This document shows, piece by piece, positions 10,634-19,059 of a DNA stretch of 64,000 bases. The stretch is from an uncultured Eubacteriales bacterium (GTDB lineage: Bacteria; Bacillota; Clostridia; Christensenellales; Aristaeellaceae). The stretch lies in the NCBI GenBank assembly GCA_902765395.1, contig CACWZP010000027.1, positions 1 through 64,000 on the forward strand. Direction: 5' to 3'. The notes beneath the pieces are model-generated. The model ran no database searches, had not been told where the DNA came from, and saw only the letters and a list, made by a program, of their open reading frames with translations. Within the stretch, counting starts at the first letter, position 1. Each line of letters starts with the position of its first letter. The position numbers and the translations under genes are program-made.

Positions 10634-10758
10634 ATGAATTTGGAGTTGGGAATTAGGAATGAGGAATAAGAAATTGAAGAGTGCCGCTGCCGCGCGTAAT
10701 CTGCGCAAGCTGCTGTTCCTGCTCCCTGTTCCCTACTCCCTAATCTCTCCCATTTAAC
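10634..10758. repeat. A/G-rich minisatellite-like repeat (copy 2), inverted arms
   Basis: Left arm has GGGAATTAGGAATGAGGAA (10645-10670). The right arm is the opposite strand type, TGCTCCCTGTTCCCTACTCCC (10715-10745), with about 45 bases between. Lies in the gap between the HAD gene and the COG2426 gene. Confidence 0.6.
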
Positions 10759-10779
10759 CCTTTTTTCCCAAAACAACAT

Positions 10780-10809
10780 CTGACGTGCCGCCGGGGGATA
10801 GTGTATAAT
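10780..10809 (+). promoter_or_regulatory. Promoter of the COG2426 gene
   Basis: CTGACG (10780-10785), an 18-bp spacer and TATAAT (10804-10809), 29 bp before the start codon. Confidence 0.6.
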
Positions 10810-10838
10810 CAAGTCAACACGATTTCGGAGGCCGAAGT

Positions 10839-11402
10839 ATGCTGAACAACCTGATCAATCCCGCCCTGCTGGCGGCAGCGGGGACGTTTGTGTGGCAGGA
10901 GCACACCCGCGAGATCATCACCGCGGCGCTCCTGAGCATGGTGCCCACCTTCGAGGGCCGCTACGCCGTGGCCGTGGCCGTGCGCATGGGCATGCCGGCG
11001 GTGTTTTCCTATTTATTGGCGCTGATCTGCTCCAGCCTGCCGGTGCCGTTCATATTGTGGCTGCTGCGGCCGGTGCTGGACTGGTTCTACACCCTGCCCA
11101 TAGGGCCCGTGCGCAAGTTCGCCGCCTGGCTGGAGAAGCATGCCGAGAAAAAGCGGGCCTCGATGAACCAGAGGAACGGCAAGGGCATCCGCGGCCGGCT
11201 GTCCGCCGAGACGGCGGAGCTGTTTGCGCTGTACGTGTTCGTGGCCCTGCCCCTGCCGGGCACGGGCGTTTGGACCGGCAGCGCCATCGCCGCGCTGTTC
11301 AGGATGCCCCGGGGCAAGGCCACCGCGGCCATCCTGCTGGGCAACGTCACCGCCTGCCTGATCATGACGCTGATGGCGGTGGGGAGCAAGGCGATTATTT
11401 AG
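10839..11402 (+). CDS. COG2426 / small multidrug export family membrane protein
   Basis: Integral membrane protein of 187 residues with about four hydrophobic segments (roughly 25-50, 55-80, 125-150, 160-185). A basic loop (about 95-118) separates the two halves. The family signatures are present: VPTFEGRYAV in the first half and ALPLPGTGVWTGS in the second. The family has been labelled small multidrug exporter (Sm_multidrug_ex), but transport function is poorly established. GGAGG lies shortly before the start. Single gene. Confidence 0.82.
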   Translation: MLNNLINPALLAAAGTFVWQEHTREIITAALLSMVPTFEGRYAVAVAVRMGMPAVFSYLLALICSSLPVPFILWLLRPVLDWFYTLPIGPVRKFAAWLEKHAEKKRASMNQRNGKGIRGRLSAETAELFALYVFVALPLPGTGVWTGSAIAALFRMPRGKATAAILLGNVTACLIMTLMAVGSKAII

Positions 11403-11526
11403 AGTGGAGAGTTTAGAGTGGCGTTAAAGAATGCCCGCGCGCGGAGCGGGATTTCACTATTCGCTACACACTCCACACTGTTTTTATCACTTCTTGCGAT
11501 TGCGGGGAATATGGGGTTTTCGCCCC

Positions 11527-11556
11527 TTGACAACGCCCTGCGCGGTCGGTTATGTT
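11527..11556 (+). promoter_or_regulatory. Promoter of the GH3 gene
   Basis: TTGACA (11527-11532), an 18-bp spacer and TATGTT (11551-11556), 43 bp before the chosen start. Confidence 0.7.
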
Positions 11557-11599
11557 AGTACTATAAGTGGACAAATTTCGGACAGAGGAGGCAACCGGG

Positions 11600-13669
11600 A
11601 TGAATCGCGAACAAGCCAGGGAAAAGGCCGCTGCGCTGGTCGCCCAGATGACGATTGAGGAGGCCGCCGGCCAGCTTCGCTACGACGCCCCGGCCATCGA
11701 CCGGCTGGGCGTGCCCGCCTACAACTGGTGGAACGAGGCGCTGCACGGCGTCGCCCGCGCCGGCACGGCCACCTCCTTCCCCCAGGCCATCGGCATCGCC
11801 GCGAGCTTCGACCCGGCGCTGGTGAAGGCGCTGGGCGACGTGGCCGCCACCGAGGGCCGCGCCAAGTACAACGCCGCCTCCAAACACGGCGACCGGGACA
11901 TCTACAAGGGCCTGACCTTCTGGTCCCCCAACGTGAATATCTTCCGCGACCCCCGCTGGGGCCGCGGCCACGAGACCTACGGCGAGGACCCGCTGCTCAC
12001 CAGCCAGCTGGGCGTGGCCTATGTGCAGGGCCTGCAGGGCGAGGGCGAGACCATGAAGTCCGCCGCCTGCGCCAAGCACTTCGCGGTGCACTCCGGCCCG
12101 GAGGCGCTGAGGCATCACTTTGACGCCGTGGCCTCGAAGAAGGACATGGCCGAGACCTACCTGCCCGCCTTCCACGCCCTGGTGGACGCCGGGGTGGAGG
12201 CCGTGATGGGCGCCTACAACCGCACCAACGGCGAGCCCTGCTGCGGCAGCCACGAGCTGCAGAAGATCCTGCGCGAGGAGTGGGGCTTCGAGGGCCACTT
12301 CGTGTCCGACTGCTGGGCCATCCGGGATTTCCACACCGGCCACATGGTCACCGACACGCCCGAGGAATCCGCCGCGCTGGCCCTGAAGGAGGGCTGCGAC
12401 GTGAACTGCGGCAACACCTACATCTACATGATGAAGGCGCTGGAGCAGGGGCTGGTCACCGAGGAGCAGATCCGCAAAAGCGCCGTCAGGCTGTTCACCT
12501 GCCGCTACATGCTGGGCCTGATGGACGGCAGCGAGTATGATTCCATCCCCTACACGGCGGTGGAGTGCGAGGCGCACCTTGAAAAGGCCGACGAGGCCAG
12601 CCGCAAGGCCTGCGTGCTGCTGAAGAACGACGGCCTGCTGCCCCTTTCCGCGGACAGGCTGAACACGCTGGGCGTCATCGGTCCCAACGCCAACAGCCGC
12701 GCCGCGCTGATCGGCAACTATCACGGCACGTCCTCCCGCTATGTCACCGTGCTGGAGGGCCTGCAGGACGCGCTGGAGGGCAAGGCCCGGGTGCTCTACG
12801 CCCAGGGCAGCCACCTGTTCAAGGACCGGGAGGAGAACCTGGCCGTGGCGGACGACCGGATCAGCGAGGCGCTGGCCGTGGCGGAGTGCTCCGACGCGGT
12901 GGTGCTGGTGCTGGGCCTGGACGAGACGCTGGAGGGCGAGGAGGGCGACACCGGCAACGCGGCGGCCTCCGGCGACAAGGCGGACCTGCTGCTGCCCGAG
13001 AGCCAGCGCAGGCTGATGGACGCGGTGCTGGCCGTGGGCAAGCCCACGGTGATCTGCCTGATGGCGGGCAGCGCCATCGACCTGGGCACCGGCGCGGACA
13101 AGGCCAACGCCGTGCTGCTCACCTGGTATCCCGGTGCCCGCGGCGGCAGGGCCGTGGCGGACATCCTGCTGGGCAGGGTCTCCCCGTCCGGCAAGCTGCC
13201 CGTGACCTTCTATCACAACGAGCAGCTTTCCAGGATGCCGGAGTTTACCGACTACGCCATGAACGGGCGCACCTATCGCTATATCGAGGAAGCGCCGCTG
13301 TATCCCTTCGGCTACGGCCTCACCTACGGCGACTGCCGGGTGGCCTCGGCGAAGCGGACAGACGCCGGCGTGGAGGCCGAGGTGGTCAACGAAGGCGCTG
13401 TGGACACCGACGAGGTGGTGCAGGTCTACGCCCAGAACGAGGGCTCTGAAAACGCCCCCCGCAACCCGCGGCTGGCGGCGTTCAGCCGGATCCACGTCCC
13501 TGCCGGGCAGAGCGTGAAGGTGGCGCTGGACGTGCCAGCCGAGCGGCTGAAGGTGGTCGACTCCGACGGCCGGTTCGTGGACGAGGGCACCGTCGCCCTG
13601 TTCGTCGGCCTGGGCCAGCCGGACGCGCGCACCGAGGAATTGACGGGCAAGAAGTGCGTGAGGGTATAA
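11600..13669 (+). CDS. Glycoside hydrolase family 3 protein (beta-xylosidase/beta-glucosidase type)
   Basis: Retaining exo-glycosidase of 689 residues with no signal peptide, so it probably acts on imported oligosaccharides in the cytoplasm. The N-terminal TIM barrel contains YNWWNEALHGVAR, typical of the beta-xylosidase branch, and the nucleophile segment VSDCWAI with Asp237. The alpha/beta sandwich domain follows (about 330-560). A C-terminal fibronectin-like domain with the PFGYGLTY lead-in covers about 570-685. The start is placed at 11600 because GAGGAGG is just upstream; an in-frame ATG at 11567 lacks one. Together with the GH120 gene and the ChvE-type transporter it suggests use of xylan-derived sugars. 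The exact substrate is inference. Confidence 0.92.
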   Translation: MNREQAREKAAALVAQMTIEEAAGQLRYDAPAIDRLGVPAYNWWNEALHGVARAGTATSFPQAIGIAASFDPALVKALGDVAATEGRAKYNAASKHGDRDIYKGLTFWSPNVNIFRDPRWGRGHETYGEDPLLTSQLGVAYVQGLQGEGETMKSAACAKHFAVHSGPEALRHHFDAVASKKDMAETYLPAFHALVDAGVEAVMGAYNRTNGEPCCGSHELQKILREEWGFEGHFVSDCWAIRDFHTGHMVTDTPEESAALALKEGCDVNCGNTYIYMMKALEQGLVTEEQIRKSAVRLFTCRYMLGLMDGSEYDSIPYTAVECEAHLEKADEASRKACVLLKNDGLLPLSADRLNTLGVIGPNANSRAALIGNYHGTSSRYVTVLEGLQDALEGKARVLYAQGSHLFKDREENLAVADDRISEALAVAECSDAVVLVLGLDETLEGEEGDTGNAAASGDKADLLLPESQRRLMDAVLAVGKPTVICLMAGSAIDLGTGADKANAVLLTWYPGARGGRAVADILLGRVSPSGKLPVTFYHNEQLSRMPEFTDYAMNGRTYRYIEEAPLYPFGYGLTYGDCRVASAKRTDAGVEAEVVNEGAVDTDEVVQVYAQNEGSENAPRNPRLAAFSRIHVPAGQSVKVALDVPAERLKVVDSDGRFVDEGTVALFVGLGQPDARTEELTGKKCVRV

Positions 13670-13685
13670 TTCAATACAGCACCTG

Positions 13686-13727
13686 ACAAAAAGAGCGAAG
13701 GCTTCATGGCCTCCGCTCTTGTTTTGT
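13686..13727. terminator. Bidirectional terminator between GH3 and Xre genes
   Basis: AAGAGCGAAGGC pairs with GCCTCCGCTCTT (13691-13702, 13709-13720), with GTTTTGT on the right and, on the other strand, TTTTTGTC on the left. It overlaps the last codons of the convergent Xre gene. Confidence 0.75.
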
Positions 13728-13925
13728 CTCCAATCCCAACACGTAATCGGCGCTCACCCCGTAATACCGGCACAGCGTCTTCAGGTGCCGGATGGGCATT
13801 TCATTGATGCCGTTTTCATACCTTGAATACACCTGCTGCGTCGTTCCCAGCACCCGCGCGACGGTAATTTGCTTCAAATCCCTGTCCTCCCGCAGATCGC
13901 GCAGGATCTCCCAGTATTCCTTCAT
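13704..13925 (-). CDS. Xre-family helix-turn-helix regulator (small)
   Basis: DNA-binding protein of 73 residues, almost all of it one Cro/CI-type HTH domain. The segment KQITVARVLGTTQQVYSRYENG (about 18-39) holds the two recognition helices, and LCRYYGVSADYVLGL closes the fold. There is no sensing domain. The ribosome site is AAAGGGTGG. The gene is divergent from the BspA-like surface protein at 14071, and two related palindromes lie in the 145-bp intergenic region. It probably represses that gene and perhaps itself (inference). Confidence 0.88.
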   Translation of the reverse strand: MKEYWEILRDLREDRDLKQITVARVLGTTQQVYSRYENGINEMPIRHLKTLCRYYGVSADYVLGLETKQERRP

Positions 13926-13962
13926 GCAACCACCCTTTCCATCCTATCTATGAAAAGTGTAC

Positions 13963-13982
13963 TTACATCAGAAGTGGTGTAT
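13963..13982. promoter_or_regulatory. Candidate operator O1 of the Xre regulator
   Basis: TTACATCA-GAAG-TGGTGTAT, an 8-4-8 inverted repeat directly upstream of the -35 box of the 14071 gene. Its right arm equals that of O2 in seven of eight positions. Confidence 0.6.
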
Positions 13983-14010
13983 TGACTTTACGCCAAATAT
14001 GGTGTAAAAT
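13982..14010 (+). promoter_or_regulatory. Promoter of the BspA/BIG2 gene
   Basis: TTGACT (13982-13987), a 17-bp spacer and TAAAAT (14005-14010). Operator O2 fills the spacer. Confidence 0.75.
13988..14007. promoter_or_regulatory. Candidate operator O2 of the Xre regulator
   Basis: TTACGCCA-AATA-TGGTGTAA, an 8-4-8 inverted repeat with one mismatched pair, between the -35 and -10 boxes. Its centre is 25 bp from the centre of O1. Binding here would block RNA polymerase. Confidence 0.65.
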
Positions 14011-14070
14011 AGAGGTGATAATGTAACTTGTTGACAAACAGACGATGATTTTTGTAAGGAGGAAAATGGT

Positions 14071-16161
14071 ATGAAGAAGCTTTGGGTGAGCCTGTTGGCG
14101 ATGCTTTTGGTCTGCACGATGCTTTCCGGCGTGTGCGCAGAGACCGTACTGGATTTTGACGCTGAGGTCGATGCTTGGGAGGATGAGGCAACCTATGAAG
14201 TGGAAGTGAAGGAACTGCCAGAATTCGAAATCGGCGGGGATGAGGAGGAAGAAACCGCCGATCAGATCGACGTCATTGAGAATGGGGTAATTGCTGAAGA
14301 TGTGGCTGTTCTGGCGCCTGCATTAAGTGATTTCACATTATCGTATGATAGAAAGAGACTGAGTCGGTACACTGGTTCAGATGAGAACGTCTATATTCCG
14401 GAGGATCTGGGAATCGAGCAAATCGGGTCCGGTGCCTTTACGGGTACAAACGTAACAAAGGTTGTCGTTCCGACGGGGGTGACTTCGCTTGCCAATTCTG
14501 CGTTCAGTGAGGCGGACATGCTGACCAGCGTCACCCTGCCCAGCACTCTGACTACGATCGACAACTATGCGTTCAAAGACTGCGTTAACCTGAAGAGCGC
14601 TGTCATTCCTGGAAGTGTGAATAAACTTGGCGCAGGCATATTTCAAGGCTGTATTAACCTTGAAAGTGTAACCATCCAAGAAGGCACGACAATCATCGAC
14701 GAAGCAGCCTTCAGTTCTTGTTCCAGGCTAAAAAACATATCGCTGCCTTCAACCATCAAAATTATTAAATCCGGAGCTTTTAGGGATTGCGATAGCTTAA
14801 CGTCCTTCACGATCCCAGATAACGTGACGACGCTGGGAGGCTCCATATTCGTGGGTTGCGACAACCTAACCAGTGTGGTCGTGCCAAAGTCAGTCACAGT
14901 CATAGGGGATGGAGTTTTGGGCTATGATAGTCGAGCCAAAATGCGTGTATACAACGACAGCTATGCACATCAGTATTGCGAACAAAATGGGATCCCGTAT
15001 GAAGTGATAGACCTGCCGCACGTGCATACGGTGGTTGAGGATCCGGCTGTCGCTGCCACCTGTACATCCGATGGCAAAACCGCAGGGAGCCATTGCTCTA
15101 CATGCGGTGAGGTGATCAAAGTCCAAAAGACTGTTAAAGCTACTGGGCACATAGCGGTGAACGTAAAAGGCAAAGCCGCTACCTGCACCGCGACGGGCCT
15201 GACGGACGGCACGAAGTGCTCCGCCTGTGGGACGTGGATCAAGGCGCAGCAGACCATCGCGAAGAAGGCGCACACGCCGACCACCGTCAAGGGCTACGCG
15301 GCGACGTATGTGAAGGCGGGCCTGTCGGACGGCAGCAAGTGCTCCGTCTGCGGGACGACGCTCACGGCGCAAAAGACCATCGCTCGCAAGACCTATCCCG
15401 GCAGTGTGCTGGCGAAGAAGGGCAAGAACGGCACGATCACAGTGAACCTGGGCGAGCAGTTCCTGCTGACGCCCGCGTTCGCCACCTCCGCGGGACTGAC
15501 CGTGAAGGGCTATAAGTCCTCCAAAAAGAAGGTTGCTGTGGTGGACGGCAGCGGCATCGTGACGGCGAAGGCCGAGGGCAAGGCCACCATTACCGTGACC
15601 ACCAACAACAAGAAGAAAAAGGCCACGGTGGTTGTGAAGGTGGTCGACCCCTACAAGCCCACGGGCATCAGCATCACGGGCGGCAAGAAGGTCACCCTCG
15701 AAATGGGCAAGACCCTCAAGCTGGGCGCGAAGATGAAGCCCGATACGGCGCAGTCGAACCTGACGTGGAAGAGCAGCAAGAAGAGCGTGGCCAGCGTGGA
15801 CGGAAGCGGCCTGGTGACGCCCCACAAGGAGGGCACGGCAAAGATCACCGTCACCACCCGGAACAAGAAGAAGACCACGATCACGGTGAAGGTGGTCGAC
15901 CCCTATAAGCCCACGGGCGTGAGCATCACGAACGGCAAGACGGTGACAATCAAGGCGGGCCAGACGCTGAAGCTGGGCACGCAGCTGAAGCCGACCACGG
16001 CGCAGTCGGAGCTGAGCTGGAAGAGCGCCAACAAGAAGATCGCCACGGTGGACGCGACCGGCACGGTGAAGGCCCTGAAGAAGGGCAAGGTGAAGATCAC
16101 CGTGACCAGCAAGAAGAACAAGAAGGTGAAGGCCACGATCACCGTGAAGGTGGAGCCGTAA
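14071..16161 (+). CDS. Secreted BspA-type leucine-rich-repeat protein with BIG2 domains
   Basis: Predicted exported protein of 696 residues. Signal peptide 1-23 (ends SGVCA), an acidic stretch (25-80), and BspA-type LRR_5 repeats (about 95-315, units like LTSVTLPSTLTTIDNYAFKDC). Three repeats of the form ATCTxxGLTDGxKCSxCG (about 325-445) follow, then BIG2 domains (about 455-696) with VSITxGKxVTL. No LPxTG or other anchor is seen. RBS AAGGAGG. The first half (to ~15150) is clearly AT-richer than the second half, which suggests an assembled mosaic gene. BspA-like proteins often bind host matrix or other cells, but the ligand here is unknown. Probably repressed by the neighbouring Xre protein. 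Confidence 0.82.
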   Translation: MKKLWVSLLAMLLVCTMLSGVCAETVLDFDAEVDAWEDEATYEVEVKELPEFEIGGDEEEETADQIDVIENGVIAEDVAVLAPALSDFTLSYDRKRLSRYTGSDENVYIPEDLGIEQIGSGAFTGTNVTKVVVPTGVTSLANSAFSEADMLTSVTLPSTLTTIDNYAFKDCVNLKSAVIPGSVNKLGAGIFQGCINLESVTIQEGTTIIDEAAFSSCSRLKNISLPSTIKIIKSGAFRDCDSLTSFTIPDNVTTLGGSIFVGCDNLTSVVVPKSVTVIGDGVLGYDSRAKMRVYNDSYAHQYCEQNGIPYEVIDLPHVHTVVEDPAVAATCTSDGKTAGSHCSTCGEVIKVQKTVKATGHIAVNVKGKAATCTATGLTDGTKCSACGTWIKAQQTIAKKAHTPTTVKGYAATYVKAGLSDGSKCSVCGTTLTAQKTIARKTYPGSVLAKKGKNGTITVNLGEQFLLTPAFATSAGLTVKGYKSSKKKVAVVDGSGIVTAKAEGKATITVTTNNKKKKATVVVKVVDPYKPTGISITGGKKVTLEMGKTLKLGAKMKPDTAQSNLTWKSSKKSVASVDGSGLVTPHKEGTAKITVTTRNKKKTTITVKVVDPYKPTGVSITNGKTVTIKAGQTLKLGTQLKPTTAQSELSWKSANKKIATVDATGTVKALKKGKVKITVTSKKNKKVKATITVKVEP

Positions 16162-16166
16162 GGAAG

Positions 16167-16207
16167 CAGATTCCTCGACTCCGGCTGCGCCTACGCTCGG
16201 AATGACA
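16167..16207 (+). repeat. Single unit of the AGATTCTTCGACT...CAGAATGACA repeat
   Basis: AGATTCCTCGACT followed by CGCTCGGAATGACA. This is a diverged single copy of the arm that occurs as an inverted pair at 17694-17922. Confidence 0.6.
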
Positions 16208-16259
16208 ACATCCGGCGTTGATGGGCCATCCCGGATGGAAGCGTGAGCGAACAATCCCC

Positions 16260-16283
16260 GGGCCGCCTCGAATGAGGCGGCCC
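16260..16283 (+). terminator. Terminator-like hairpin
   Basis: Perfect 10-bp stem GGGCCGCCTC/GAGGCGGCCC with a GAAT loop, followed by CTTGTC, a weak T-tract. It lies between the BspA gene and metY. Confidence 0.6.
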
Positions 16284-16307
16284 CTTGTCGTCCCCGCCAA
16301 TTTCACC

Positions 16308-16337
16308 TTGACAACCCCCCCGCCGATAAACTATAGT
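16308..16337 (+). promoter_or_regulatory. metY promoter
   Basis: TTGACA (16308-16313), an 18-bp spacer and TATAGT (16332-16337), 38 bp before the start codon. Confidence 0.75.
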
Positions 16338-16375
16338 GGTTATAACGCAATGCGATTTACAAGGAGGCAAACACC

Positions 16376-17659
16376 ATGCGAAAGAACGGCCTGGGAACAT
16401 CCTGCGTGCAGGGGGGCTACACCCCGAAAAACGGCGAGCCGCGGCAGATTCCCATCGTACAGTCCACCACCTTCAAGTATGACACCAGCGAGGACATGGG
16501 CAAGCTGTTTGACCTGGAAGCCAGCGGCTACTTCTACACCCGGCTGCAGAACCCCACCAACGACTATGTGGCGGCGAAGATCTGCGAGCTGGAGGGCGGC
16601 ACGGCGGCCATGCTGACCAGTTCCGGCCAGGCGGCCAACTTCTTCGCGCTGTTCAACATCGCCTCCTGCGGCGACCACATCGTCTCCTCCTCCACCATCT
16701 ACGGCGGCACCTTCAACCTGATCTCCGTCACCATGGCGAAGATGGGCATCGAAGTGACCTTCGTGGACCCCAACTGCACCGACGAGGAGCTGAACGCCGC
16801 GTTCAGGCCCAACACCAAGGCCGTGTTCGGCGAGACCATTGCCAACCCGGCGCTGACGGTGCTGGACATCGAGCAGTTCGCCCGGGCGGCCCATGAGCAC
16901 GGCGTGCCGCTGATCGTGGACAACACCTTCGCCACGCCGGTGAACTGCCGGCCCATCGAGTGGGGCGCCGACATCGTCACCCACTCCACCACCAAGTACA
17001 TGGACGGCCACGGTGCCTGCGTGGGCGGGGCCATCGTGGACGGCGGCAGGTTCGACTGGATGGCCCACGCGGACAAGTTCCCCGGGCTGACCACCCCGGA
17101 CGACAGCTATCACGGCATCACCTATGCCGAGAAGTTCGGCATGGGCGGCGCGTTCATCACCAAGTGCACCGCCCAGCTGATGCGCGACTTCGGCTCCATC
17201 CAGTCCCCCCAGCACGCGTTTTACCTGAACCTGGGCCTGGAGAGCCTGCACGTGCGCATGAAGCGGCACTGCGAAAACGGCCTGGCCGTGGCGAAGTTCC
17301 TGGCGGGCAACGACAAGGTGGCCTCCGTGGCCTACTGCGACCTTCCGGACAGCCCCTATCACCAGCGGGCGCTGAAGTACCTGCCGAACGGCTCCTGTGG
17401 CGTGGTCAGCTTCGAGCTGAAGGGCGGCAGGGAGGCCGCCAGCAGGTTCATGAAGGCGCTGAAGCTGGCCGCCATCGAGACCCACGTGGCCGACGCCCGC
17501 ACCTGCTGCCTCAACCCCGCTTCCAGCACCCACCGCCAGATGACCGACGAGCAGCTGAAGGCCGCCGGCGTGCCCGCGGGCCTGATCCGCATCTCCTGCG
17601 GCCTGGAGGACGCCGAGGACCTGATCGCCGATATTCAGCAGGCGCTGGAGAGCATTTGA
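16376..17659 (+). CDS. metY: O-acetylhomoserine sulfhydrylase (PLP-dependent)
   Basis: Cytoplasmic Cys/Met-metabolism enzyme of 427 residues that makes homocysteine from O-acetylhomoserine and sulfide. The pyridoxal phosphate lysine is Lys207 in THSTTKYMDGHG. The start segment TSCVQGGYTPKNGEPRQ and FFYTR-type loop YFYTRLQNPTN are typical of the MetY branch, as is the length (cystathionine gamma-synthases are about 380). RBS AAGGAGG. Single gene. No S-box or other riboswitch is visible in the short leader. A cystathionine-type activity cannot be fully excluded. Confidence 0.93.
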   Translation: MRKNGLGTSCVQGGYTPKNGEPRQIPIVQSTTFKYDTSEDMGKLFDLEASGYFYTRLQNPTNDYVAAKICELEGGTAAMLTSSGQAANFFALFNIASCGDHIVSSSTIYGGTFNLISVTMAKMGIEVTFVDPNCTDEELNAAFRPNTKAVFGETIANPALTVLDIEQFARAAHEHGVPLIVDNTFATPVNCRPIEWGADIVTHSTTKYMDGHGACVGGAIVDGGRFDWMAHADKFPGLTTPDDSYHGITYAEKFGMGGAFITKCTAQLMRDFGSIQSPQHAFYLNLGLESLHVRMKRHCENGLAVAKFLAGNDKVASVAYCDLPDSPYHQRALKYLPNGSCGVVSFELKGGREAASRFMKALKLAAIETHVADARTCCLNPASSTHRQMTDEQLKAAGVPAGLIRISCGLEDAEDLIADIQQALESI

Positions 17660-17693
17660 TGACAATTGGAATATAGACCGCCATCGCGGTGTA

Positions 17694-17922
17694 CAGATTC
17701 TTCGACTGCGTGCCGCCGCAGGCGGCACTTCGCTCAGAATGACAGCGTATTCGAGGCGTTTGTGCTCCTGCCCGGAGGCAAGAACCGTGTGTCGTCGCGC
17801 CGACTGCGTTGTCTCAACGGACAGGCGCCGTGAAGCGCATGCGTCCCGGCCAGGGGACGAAGGCTGCGCGCTGTCATTCTGAGCGGAGCCGTGCCGCGTG
17901 CACGGCGCAGTCGAAGAATCTG
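17694..17922. repeat. MITE-like element with 54-bp inverted arms
   Basis: Arms 17694-17747 and 17869-17922 are imperfect inverted copies (CAGATTCTTCGACTGCG outside, CAGAATGACAGCG inside) around a 121-base centre with no ORF. It fills most of the 315-base gap between metY and the GIY-YIG gene. There is no transposase nearby. Confidence 0.7.
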
Positions 17923-17974
17923 AACATGGCGGTTACCCACAACATTCCATCATTATCACAGGGACGGTGCGCCT

Positions 17975-18265
17975 ATGGCCTACTGCGTCTACATCCTGAC
18001 CAACTGGAGCGGCAAGGTCATGTACATCGGCGTCACCAACGACCTGCAGCGGCGGTTGTACGAGCACAGGCACCAGCTGGCGGACGGGTTCACTAAACGG
18101 TACAATGTACATAAACTGGTTTATTTTGAACAGACAGGCGACGTCCGCGCCGCCATCGCCCGGGAAAAGCAGCTCAAGGGTTGGTCGCGGGAGAAGAAAA
18201 ACGCGCTGGTGGCGAGCGCAAACCCCACGTGGCGCGATTTGAGCGAAGATTGGAAAGCACGGTGA
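17975..18265 (+). CDS. GIY-YIG nuclease-superfamily protein (YhbQ/UPF0213-like)
   Basis: Small single-domain protein of 96 residues. CVYILTNWSGKVMYIGVTNDLQRRLYEH (4-31) is the GIY-YIG core, read here as VYI...YIG, with Arg and His of the helix after it. Glu53 in LVYFEQ and the C-terminal EKQLKGWSREKKNALV complete the standalone family. Such proteins are presumed DNA nucleases or repair factors, but most are untested. No strong ribosome site is visible. The next gene starts 8 bases after the stop. Confidence 0.85.
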   Translation: MAYCVYILTNWSGKVMYIGVTNDLQRRLYEHRHQLADGFTKRYNVHKLVYFEQTGDVRAAIAREKQLKGWSREKKNALVASANPTWRDLSEDWKAR

Positions 18266-18273
18266 GGAGAACC

Positions 18274-19059
18274 ATGCACGATATGTTTGAATCCCATCCC
18301 CGCATCCGGCCGATCCCGCAGCAGCGGGTGATCGAGAAGATGGACGCCTACATGGCCCGGCGGGACTATGCCGGGGCGGAGCGGCATCTGAAGTACTGGC
18401 TGGAGGAGGCCCGCGCCGGGGGCGACCTGCGGGGCATGCTGATGGTGCGCAACGAGCTGGTGGGCCACTATCGCAAGACCGCCAACCGGGACGCCGCCAT
18501 GGAGAGCATGGAAGAGGCGCTGAGGCTGATCGACGCGCTGGACTTCGGCGGCACCATCAGCGCCGCCACCACCTATGTGAACGCCGGCACGATGCTGAAC
18601 GCCTTTGGCGAAGACGAGCGGGCGCTTGTGCTGTTTGAAAAGGCGCGGCCCATCTACGAACAGAGCGCCGCCGCGCGGCCGGGGCTGCTGGGCGGGCTGT
18701 ACAACAACATGGCGCTGACCTGCGCGTCCCTGGGCCGGTACAAAGAGGCCGACCGCCTGTACGACCTGGCCATGGAAGCCATGGCGAAGGCGCCCAACGG
18801 CGCGCTGGAGCAGGCCATCACCTGCCTGAACCGGGCCAACCTGGTGGAGGCGCGGGACGGCATGGAGGCGGGGGAAGGCGCGATCTACGACCTGCTGGAC
18901 GAGGCGGCGGGGCTCCTGCACAGGCCGGAGCTGCCCCGCGACGGCTACTATGCCTTCGTGTGCGAAAAGTGCGCGCCTACCTTCGACTACTACGGCTACT
19001 TTGCCGAGGCGGCGGCGCTGAAAGAGGAGGCGGAGCGGATCTATGCGGCAGGGGATTGA
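18274..19059 (+). CDS. Tetratricopeptide-repeat protein, partner of DUF4037 gene
   Basis: Cytoplasmic all-helical protein of 261 residues with TPR-like helix pairs (about 25-230; for example ALVLFEKARPIYEQ and GRYKEADRLYDLAMEAM). The start at 18274 is chosen because GAGGAG, overlapping the previous stop codon, precedes it; the longer frame from 18181 lies inside the GIY-YIG gene. The last 17 bases overlap the next gene, indicating translational coupling. In other bacteria TPR and DUF4037 segments can occur in one protein, so the two products probably work together. Confidence 0.78.
   Translation: MHDMFESHPRIRPIPQQRVIEKMDAYMARRDYAGAERHLKYWLEEARAGGDLRGMLMVRNELVGHYRKTANRDAAMESMEEALRLIDALDFGGTISAATTYVNAGTMLNAFGEDERALVLFEKARPIYEQSAAARPGLLGGLYNNMALTCASLGRYKEADRLYDLAMEAMAKAPNGALEQAITCLNRANLVEARDGMEAGEGAIYDLLDEAAGLLHRPELPRDGYYAFVCEKCAPTFDYYGYFAEAAALKEEAERIYAAGD

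Noticed and set aside
15040-15390. Zinc-ribbon-like CxxC repeats in the BspA-like protein as a DNA-binding domain
   Set aside because: They lie in an exported protein between LRR and BIG2 domains and match a common surface-protein repeat.
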